Assembly: GCA_002451015.1 (NCBI GenBank)
Contig: DKBB01000290.1
Span: 55,027-66,427, forward strand
Reading direction: 5' to 3'
Length of the DNA stretch: 11,401 bases
Source of the DNA: Acidobacteria bacterium UBA6911
GTDB lineage: Bacteria; Acidobacteriota; UBA6911
The position numbers and the translations under genes were made by a program. Of this stretch, positions 7,229 through 11,401 are shown piece by piece. The notes beneath the pieces were generated by a model that saw nothing but the letters and a program-made list of their open reading frames with translations, searched no databases and was not told where the DNA came from. How positions within the stretch are numbered: the stretch's first letter is position 1; every line of letters begins with the position of its first letter.

Positions 7229-7718
7229 CTTCAATATTTACATGACAGCCTTTATTCTGCTGCCTCGAATGAAACGGACATTGATCAAAGCAGGGATCTG
7301 AACCGGAAGGAATGGGAACGCTATGCCGCTGTGTTCCGGCGGCGAGCAGAACGACAGCGTCCTTGTCTGGAAAAACTTCCGGGGCACCTCCTGTGTGGCC
7401 ACACCGCTCCTCGACAAAGGTATCCTCTGGCTGGTTAAGGACGGCGGCATCGTCACGAAGGGCCCCGCCGCATCCAGCGAGGTATTGCAGGAAAAGCGGC
7501 TGCCGGCGATAGGAAATTATTACACTTCTCCCTTGAACGCCGGCGGCAAGGTGTTTTTCGCCGCCGAACAGGGAACCGTGAGCACTCTTACCGGCGAGCC
7601 GGTCTGGCACGTAATCTCCACACACAATTTCATGGAAAGAATATATGCCACTCCACTGGCGGCGGAAGACCGGCTTTTCATCCGGACGGAAATGGCCCTT
7701 TACGGTTACAGCAAGTGA
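7229..7718 (+). pseudogene. Remnant of a PQQ-like beta-propeller protein with EF-hand, frameshifted and 5'-truncated
   Basis: The C-terminal part reads from about 7338 to the stop at 7718 in one frame, and has the blade signatures CVATPLL, WLVKDGGIVT, NYYTSPLNAGGKVFFAAEQG and RIYATPL followed by RLFIRT and ALYGY, as at the end of PQQ-binding-like propeller proteins of roughly 400 residues or more. Upstream, in a different frame, 7277-7312 encode DIDQSRDLNRKE, an EF-hand loop with acids at positions 1, 3, 7 and 12, followed by WERYAAVF. Relatives place such an EF-hand-like segment before these blades, so the two pieces were probably one gene and now differ by a frameshift with possible small deletion near 7331-7345. 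No signal peptide or N-terminal blades remain; the preceding operon ends three bases before. An ATG at 7323 could start a 131-residue product of the tail, but it lacks a well-spaced ribosome site. I consider it decayed. Confidence 0.68.
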
Positions 7719-7809
7719 AAATCACCCCTGAAAATTGCCAGCATTCACGGTACACGCACAAAGACCCGCAGGATCAGGTTCCGGAATTTATTTTACTATT
7801 CCTTTAAAT

Positions 7810-7832
7810 TATTTTATGTAATACATAAAATA
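7810..7832. promoter_or_regulatory. Perfect 10-bp palindrome, candidate operator of the XRE gene
   Basis: TATTTTATGT (7810-7819) and ACATAAAATA (7823-7832) are exact reverse complements with a three-base centre. The element ends four bases before the -35 box of the XRE gene promoter. Small Cro/CI-type regulators often bind such sites to control their own promoter, so autoregulation is a reasonable inference. Confidence 0.5.
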
Positions 7833-7836
7833 TTCC

Positions 7837-7864
7837 TTGCATTATTTAAATAATTTTTTATACT
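7837..7864 (+). promoter_or_regulatory. Strong sigma-70-type promoter; transcript probably leaderless
   Basis: TTGCAT (7837-7842) and TATACT (7859-7864) are separated by 16 bases. A start six to eight bases after the -10 falls on 7871-7872, the A of the XRE ATG. No Shine-Dalgarno can be found in the T-rich sequence before the ATG, which agrees with a leaderless message. A perfect 14-base palindrome, ATTATTTAAATAAT (7841-7854), lies between the two boxes. Confidence 0.6.
7841..7854. promoter_or_regulatory. 14-base perfect palindrome within the promoter spacer
   Basis: ATTATTTAAATAAT is its own reverse complement and overlaps the -35 end and spacer of the promoter before the XRE gene. A repressor bound here would block RNA polymerase. 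It may instead be a by-product of high AT content, since the whole stretch 7780-7865 is far more AT-rich than the rest of the window. Confidence 0.4.
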
Positions 7865-7871
7865 TCACAGC

Positions 7872-8084
7872 ATGGCCATTCAAATAAATCTCGACCTTAT
7901 GCTGGTGAAACGAAAGATGTCTCTTACCGAGCTGTCCGAACGTTTGGGTATCTCAATGACGAACCTTTCACTGCTCAAAACAGGCAAAGTGAAAGGGATA
8001 CGGTTCAACACTCTGGAAGGGATCTGTCGTGAGCTGCAATGCCAGCCCGCGGATCTGCTTGAGTATATTCCGGACTTTGTATGA
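7872..8084 (+). CDS. Small XRE/Cro-CI-type HTH transcriptional regulator (HTH_26, YozG-like)
   Basis: The 70-residue protein is nearly all DNA-binding domain: SLTELSERLGIS (17-28) and MTNLSLLKTGKVKGIRF (29-45) form the helix-turn-helix, and TLEGICRELQCQPADLLEY (47-65) the closing helices. This matches the single-domain XRE group that includes YozG of Bacillus, whose genes frequently precede a small multi-pass membrane protein gene, as here (the next gene starts 46 bases later). There is no ligand-binding domain, so the signal probably comes from the membrane partner or the protein simply represses its own promoter. Two palindromes upstream are likely binding sites. The ATG at 7872 has no ribosome-binding site and the promoter points to a leaderless message. 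Confidence 0.88.
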   Translation: MAIQINLDLMLVKRKMSLTELSERLGISMTNLSLLKTGKVKGIRFNTLEGICRELQCQPADLLEYIPDFV

Positions 8085-8130
8085 CAACACCGGACCAGTC
8101 GAGGTCGCATACATTGAGGAGACGCCGATT

Positions 8131-8739
8131 ATGAGTGAGAATCCATATTCCAGGGCCGGGTGGCTGGCAATCGTCAGTATCGGAATGGTTCCGCTTTCCT
8201 TGATCTGTTTTTTCGTATTTACATTGATCCCTGCCAAAATGATGAATATTACTCCGCCGGGCTTTGGGCTGCATACGCTGGTGGATATTGTCGGCGCGGT
8301 AATCAATATATATGTTGTATGGAAGTTTCGGGACCTTCTGCATGACCACTATAACTTTTATGAAATTGACCATCTGATCGTGGCGGATATTGTCCTGATC
8401 ATTTTTATGCAGATCAGCGGCGCGGCATTAGGCGGAATCGAGATGCTGACGGCAGGCGCCCCCAATGCGGAAATATTCCTGGCTGTGCTGGTTATTATCT
8501 GGCTGACAGTAGCCTGTTTGGTCGGGGGAACCATCATGATCATGATGGCCATTAAGCTGATGAAGCTCAAGGAACAGGCCAGCGATCCCCTGAAGTTCTA
8601 TATCTACCTGCTCCTTACAAGCGGCATCATTACCATCTCGGTAATATTTTCGCCGCTGATGATGCTGATTTTTCCCCTTTTAGGCATCAATCTCGCTGTC
8701 ATCTTCTTCCGGGATCACCAGCAGGTCGAATTCGTATGA
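8131..8739 (+). CDS. Multi-pass inner-membrane protein of unknown function, partner of the XRE gene
   Basis: 202 residues, mostly hydrophobic, with about six predicted helices at residues 11-33, 47-66, 80-103, 113-143, 156-174 and 176-193. Short loops contain few charges apart from RDLLHDHYNFYEID (67-80) and KLMKLKEQASDPLK (142-155). I do not recognise the family. Its position after a small XRE gene recalls the YozG-YoaS (DUF2975) arrangement, but it is longer and has more helices than DUF2975 proteins. The start at 8131 follows GAGGAGA at about 8 bases; the frame is open further upstream to 8029 but that overlaps the XRE gene and adds a charged tail not expected before the first helix. Likely co-transcribed with the regulator, possibly as the membrane part of a sensor pair (inference). 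Confidence 0.8.
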   Translation: MSENPYSRAGWLAIVSIGMVPLSLICFFVFTLIPAKMMNITPPGFGLHTLVDIVGAVINIYVVWKFRDLLHDHYNFYEIDHLIVADIVLIIFMQISGAALGGIEMLTAGAPNAEIFLAVLVIIWLTVACLVGGTIMIMMAIKLMKLKEQASDPLKFYIYLLLTSGIITISVIFSPLMMLIFPLLGINLAVIFFRDHQQVEFV

Positions 8740-8841
8740 ATGGAAAGAAAACCGCTCTGCCCGCCTGTGATTGTGATGGAAATATAGAATAGTGGATTTA
8801 TAGAATCTTCGTTTTCGGATTGAATAACAGCCGGTTGCAAT

Positions 8842-8872
8842 CCATCAGGCCGCCTTATAGACGGCCTGATGG
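8842..8872. terminator. Strong hairpin between convergent genes, probable bidirectional terminator
   Basis: CCATCAGGCCG (8842-8852) and CGGCCTGATGG (8862-8872) are perfect 11-base complements around a nine-base loop. It lies between the ends of the membrane protein gene (8739) and the leftward esterase gene (8884). The U tract is weak on both strands (TTCCTTAA rightward), so termination may be inefficient or use another mechanism. The remaining spacer 8740-8841 shows no clear gene. Confidence 0.65.
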
Positions 8873-8883
8873 TTCCTTAACGA

Positions 8884-10446
8884 TTACTCTTCCCCTTTGG
8901 ATTCCTCTCTCATTTTGGCGTAATACGCATCGAACGCCAGGATCTTGTCGAGGTTCGGATGCTTCCTGGCGCCGGTATCTTCGTTGATGAACATTACCAT
9001 CTGTTCTTTTTCATCGAACGCCGGCCACTCCGGCAGGTCCGGGCCGTTCGGATCGCCGTTTGTAGCGAAGTTGATCCAGTAGGACTGTATCATTTCCGAA
9101 AGTGCCTTGTCCTCCGGAGTATCGGATCCGGCGCCCAACGGTCCCATCGATGCCAGGTTGCCGAACACGTAGGCAATCTCGGAGCCATGACCGGCACCGT
9201 CGGGTGACATGGGAGTACGGTGATCGAAGTAATAGACGAAGGCCTTGCTTTTGCCATTGCGGGACTGGAGTGTGGCCCAGGCCCAGGTCGGCCAGGCGAA
9301 GGCGGTCTCGCGCATAATGTCCTTGTTGGATCGGAGAGCTTCAGCGTCCGTGGCATGCGGATACGCCTCTAAAATAGCCTCCGCACCTGCACTGTATTGA
9401 CTCTGTATTCTCTTTTTAAAGGCTTCGCTGGTAATCGGTTGATTGACGAACAGGCCTCCTTCATCTGAATTTGTGCCGACGAGAATAGGCGTATCGTTGA
9501 ATTCGCCCTTTTCAAACAGTTCGTATTGATTCGTCGCAATGGTTGCGCCATCGGCCACAGGCCAGAAGCTGCCCATACCCTGAGTGTTCTTCTGGATTTC
9601 TTCAGCGCTGAGTGCGCGGGCGGCTTTGATGTCGTCGGCTCCAAGCTTGCTTAGATAATCCTTACCCTGCTCTTCTGCCTGCTTGAGGGAAGCCCGGGGA
9701 GGCGTCATCGATCCACCGCTTTCGGAGATGGCCCGATGGAAGAGGCCTTTAGCCATAGGAGAGGCAGTCAGCATGGAAACAGCAATCCCACCGGCGGATT
9801 CGCCGAAGATCGTCACATTGGAAGGATCGCCGCCGAAATTCGCGATATTCTCCTTCACCCATTTAAGACCCGCGATCTGATCCTGGATGCCGTAGCAGCC
9901 GGAACCTGCCCCGCTTTCCGCGCTGAGCTCAGGATGCGCCAGAAAACCCATGGGACCCACGCGGTAGGCGACACTCACCAGCACGACACCTTTCTTGGCA
10001 AAGTTGGTGCCGTCGTAGGTCGGCGTGCTGGTCATCCCGATACCGAAGCCTCCGCCGTAGATCCAGACCATCACGGGCCGCTTTTCATCCGCCTGCTTCG
10101 CGCCCGTCCAGACATTCAGATAGAGGCAGTCTTCACTGATCTCCTGAACACCGCCCAATGCGGCTCCAAATACCGTGTCCTGCATCGGGCCGGGGGCGAA
10201 TTTGTCCGCCTTCTTCACGCCTTCCCACGGCACGACGGGCTGCGGCGATTTCCAGCGCAGGTCGCCGACCGGCGGCGCGGCGAAGGGAACGCCCTTAAAG
10301 GAAAAAATGCCGTTTTCCTCGACACCTTCAATCGTGCCTCCGGCAACTTCCACCATGGTTGAAACTGTGGACGGTGCGCTACAGGCGGCAACGCCGATGA
10401 TCATGATCAGTGCCGCTATCAAAACGCTTGCATGTTTAAAAGTCAT
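8884..10446 (-). CDS. Type-B carboxylesterase, exported lipoprotein
   Basis: 520 residues. A lipoprotein signal occupies residues 1-22 (positively charged start, hydrophobic core, lipobox VAAC with C22), so the enzyme is exported and lipid-anchored. The alpha/beta-hydrolase core has EDCLYLNVW (105-113), the oxyanion-hole YGGGFGIG (130-137), the nucleophile S217 in GESAGG, the acid E329 in TNSDEGG and the histidine H420 in GAGHGSEIAY. The triad is complete and the length is normal for the family, which hydrolyses carboxylic esters including aromatic and xenobiotic esters. The substrate cannot be read from sequence. The ATG at 10446 is supported by GAGGAG six bases upstream and by the signal peptide; reading from 10503 would add 19 residues before the signal and is rejected. 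It is monocistronic, ending at the hairpin shared with the convergent gene, and diverges from an MFS transporter gene 176 bases away. Confidence 0.95.
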   Translation of the reverse strand: MTFKHASVLIAALIMIIGVAACSAPSTVSTMVEVAGGTIEGVEENGIFSFKGVPFAAPPVGDLRWKSPQPVVPWEGVKKADKFAPGPMQDTVFGAALGGVQEISEDCLYLNVWTGAKQADEKRPVMVWIYGGGFGIGMTSTPTYDGTNFAKKGVVLVSVAYRVGPMGFLAHPELSAESGAGSGCYGIQDQIAGLKWVKENIANFGGDPSNVTIFGESAGGIAVSMLTASPMAKGLFHRAISESGGSMTPPRASLKQAEEQGKDYLSKLGADDIKAARALSAEEIQKNTQGMGSFWPVADGATIATNQYELFEKGEFNDTPILVGTNSDEGGLFVNQPITSEAFKKRIQSQYSAGAEAILEAYPHATDAEALRSNKDIMRETAFAWPTWAWATLQSRNGKSKAFVYYFDHRTPMSPDGAGHGSEIAYVFGNLASMGPLGAGSDTPEDKALSEMIQSYWINFATNGDPNGPDLPEWPAFDEKEQMVMFINEDTGARKHPNLDKILAFDAYYAKMREESKGEE

Positions 10447-10472
10447 AGGGGCTCCTCTATGAATAGCACATG

Positions 10473-10517
10473 GGTTTAAAAGGAATTCACGGGGAGTATA
10501 CACCCAAATATTAAACC
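10473..10517. repeat. Inverted repeat flanking the esterase promoter region
   Basis: GGTTTAA (10473-10479) and TTAAACC (10511-10517) are exact complements and bracket the putative esterase -10 box. This could be a two-site operator; chance occurrence is also plausible for seven-base AT-rich arms. Confidence 0.25.
10495..10500 (-). promoter_or_regulatory. Candidate -10 box of the esterase gene
   Basis: On the minus strand the hexamer TATACT lies about 48 bases before the ATG at 10446, giving a leader of roughly 40 bases that contains the GAGGAG ribosome site. No good -35 box is seen at 16-18 bases, so an activator may be needed, or the true promoter is elsewhere in the spacer. Confidence 0.35.
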
Positions 10518-10608
10518 GGCGATGAAACTACTACGCTTGCGGAGACTCTTTCTTTGAAATAGAAGCCGGAATATAAGAAACCGTGCGGGATTTGGTAAGA
10601 TCGAATGT

Positions 10609-10614
10609 TATAGT
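10609..10614 (+). promoter_or_regulatory. Candidate -10 box of the MFS gene
   Basis: TATAGT lies eight bases before the ATG at 10623. If it is used, the transcript would start within a few bases of the ATG. No Shine-Dalgarno is visible and no good -35 hexamer sits at normal spacing, so this is tentative. Confidence 0.35.
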
Positions 10615-10622
10615 ATCGCGCC

Positions 10623-11401
10623 ATGGAAACGACGCCAAAACAGACCGAACCCGAAGGCCGAACCTTTTTTGTCAAAACACTGCCGTTTTTCATAATGGCC
10701 CACGCCGCGCACCATTTCCTCACCGCGCTGCCGCAGCCGCTTCTGCCCGCGATGCGCGACGAGTTCAAACTAAGCTATACAAAGGCTTCCCTGATACCGA
10801 TGTCTTTCGCGATTTCAGGCGCGACCGGGCAGATTCCCGCCGGGTGGCTGGCGGACCGCATTGGCCCGAAACTTCTTATTGCAATCGGAACCATCGGGGT
10901 TGCCCTGGCCGGAATACTTGTCGGGCTTTCCCAGTCCTTTATTATGCTGCTCCTATGCCTGCTTCTTATGGGACTGGCGTCCGGAGGATACCATCCGGCG
11001 GCAACACCCCTGATTTCAGCGTCGGTAAAACCTCAACATCGGGGACGGGCACTGGGGCTGCACCTAATAGGCGGCAACAGTTCCTTCTTCGTGGCTCCGA
11101 TTATTGCCGCCGCCGTTTCCGGCATCTGGGGATGGCGCGGCGCTTTCTTTGCGCTGGCAATCCCGACCATAGTATTCGGTTTGATTTTTTACATGTACCT
11201 TGGCAGAAAAACATCCCGGGCACATGTGGAGGGCGTAAAACAGAAAATCAACGAAGAGAAGCCGCCGCAGCCGGGCTATAAACGCCGTCTGATTGCATTT
11301 TTAACCATGGTTATCATCGGCGGCGGCGCCGGCATGTCGATCCTGTCCTTCCTTACCCTCTACATGACCGATGAACTGGGCGCCTCCAACGAACTGGCCG
11401 G
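10623..11401 (+). CDS. MFS transporter, Fsr-like (3' end outside window)
   Basis: The first 259 codons are present and the frame is open at the window edge; family members have about 400 residues and 12 helices, so about seven helices are seen. After an 18-residue cytoplasmic N-terminus, helix 1 spans about 19-40. The loop 2-3 signature of the major facilitator superfamily is at GWLADRIGPK (74-83). ASGGYHPAATPLISASV (119-135) in helix 4 resembles the conserved YHP region of fosmidomycin-resistance (Fsr) type exporters. A charged central loop (about 194-222) precedes helix 7. The likely role is proton-driven export or import of a small molecule; the substrate is unknown. In-frame TAG at 10611-10613 rules out a longer start, so the ATG at 10623 is the only good one although it lacks a ribosome-binding site. 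It diverges from the esterase gene and may share regulation with it. Confidence 0.9.
   Translation, partial: METTPKQTEPEGRTFFVKTLPFFIMAHAAHHFLTALPQPLLPAMRDEFKLSYTKASLIPMSFAISGATGQIPAGWLADRIGPKLLIAIGTIGVALAGILVGLSQSFIMLLLCLLLMGLASGGYHPAATPLISASVKPQHRGRALGLHLIGGNSSFFVAPIIAAAVSGIWGWRGAFFALAIPTIVFGLIFYMYLGRKTSRAHVEGVKQKINEEKPPQPGYKRRLIAFLTMVIIGGGAGMSILSFLTLYMTDELGASNELA

Noticed and set aside
7206..7625. A 139-codon frame on the minus strand opposite the propeller remnant.
   Set aside because: No recognisable motif, whereas the plus strand has clear propeller and EF-hand signatures.
8736..8792. An 18-codon open frame overlapping the membrane protein stop by ATGA.
   Set aside because: Too short, with only a weak ribosome site and no recognisable features; it could be real only if conserved in relatives.
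10583..11281. A 232-codon plus-strand frame over the start of the MFS gene.
   Set aside because: It is out of frame with the transporter, whose translation has the MFS motif and transmembrane pattern; the alternative is arginine-rich and featureless.

Overview
The window reads as ordinary chromosomal DNA of moderate GC from a Gram-negative bacterium. An outer-membrane-type lipoprotein esterase, GTG starts with good Shine-Dalgarno sites, and the mix of protein families would suit a deltaproteobacterium / Desulfobacterota member. That assignment is an inference from gene content; no rRNA or other marker gene is present. I see no tRNA, rRNA, CRISPR array, transposase or integrase.

Left half (1-7226): two divergent gene sets share the 253-base spacer 2410-2662. 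Leftward are a UPF0316/DUF2179 membrane protein (1816-2409), a stand-alone C39-like cysteine peptidase (914-1618) and a RimK-like ATP-grasp ligase with the RLAN N-terminal domain (1-902, cut by the window edge). Rightward is a tight three-gene operon. It encodes a 722-residue fusion of a D-Ala-D-Ala-ligase-type ATP-grasp domain to an M20/carboxypeptidase-G2-like domain whose metal site looks largely lost (2663-4831), a leaderless (cytoplasmic) gamma-glutamyltransferase homologue (4831-6459), and an N-formylglutamate amidohydrolase family protein (6459-7226). The two junctions in this operon use the same one-base TAGTG stop/start overlap. Together the locus holds two ATP-grasp amide ligases and several enzymes whose families act on glutamyl or peptide amide bonds. 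My reading is a make-and-trim system for a glutamate-containing small peptide or peptide tag. This is the most interesting content of the window.

Middle (7229-8739): a frameshifted, 5'-truncated remnant of a PQQ-type beta-propeller gene (EF-hand loop plus the C-terminal blades) lies directly behind the operon. It is followed by an AT-rich regulatory patch with two perfect palindromes around a strong promoter. That promoter places the transcription start at or next to the ATG of a small XRE-type regulator (7872-8084), so the mRNA is probably leaderless. A six-helix membrane protein of unknown function (8131-8739) follows and is probably co-regulated.

Right end (8842-11401): a strong hairpin lies between convergent genes. 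Beyond it is a leftward type-B carboxylesterase lipoprotein with an intact catalytic triad (8884-10446). Diverging from it is the start of a rightward MFS transporter resembling the fosmidomycin-resistance (Fsr) group (10623 to the window end, incomplete).
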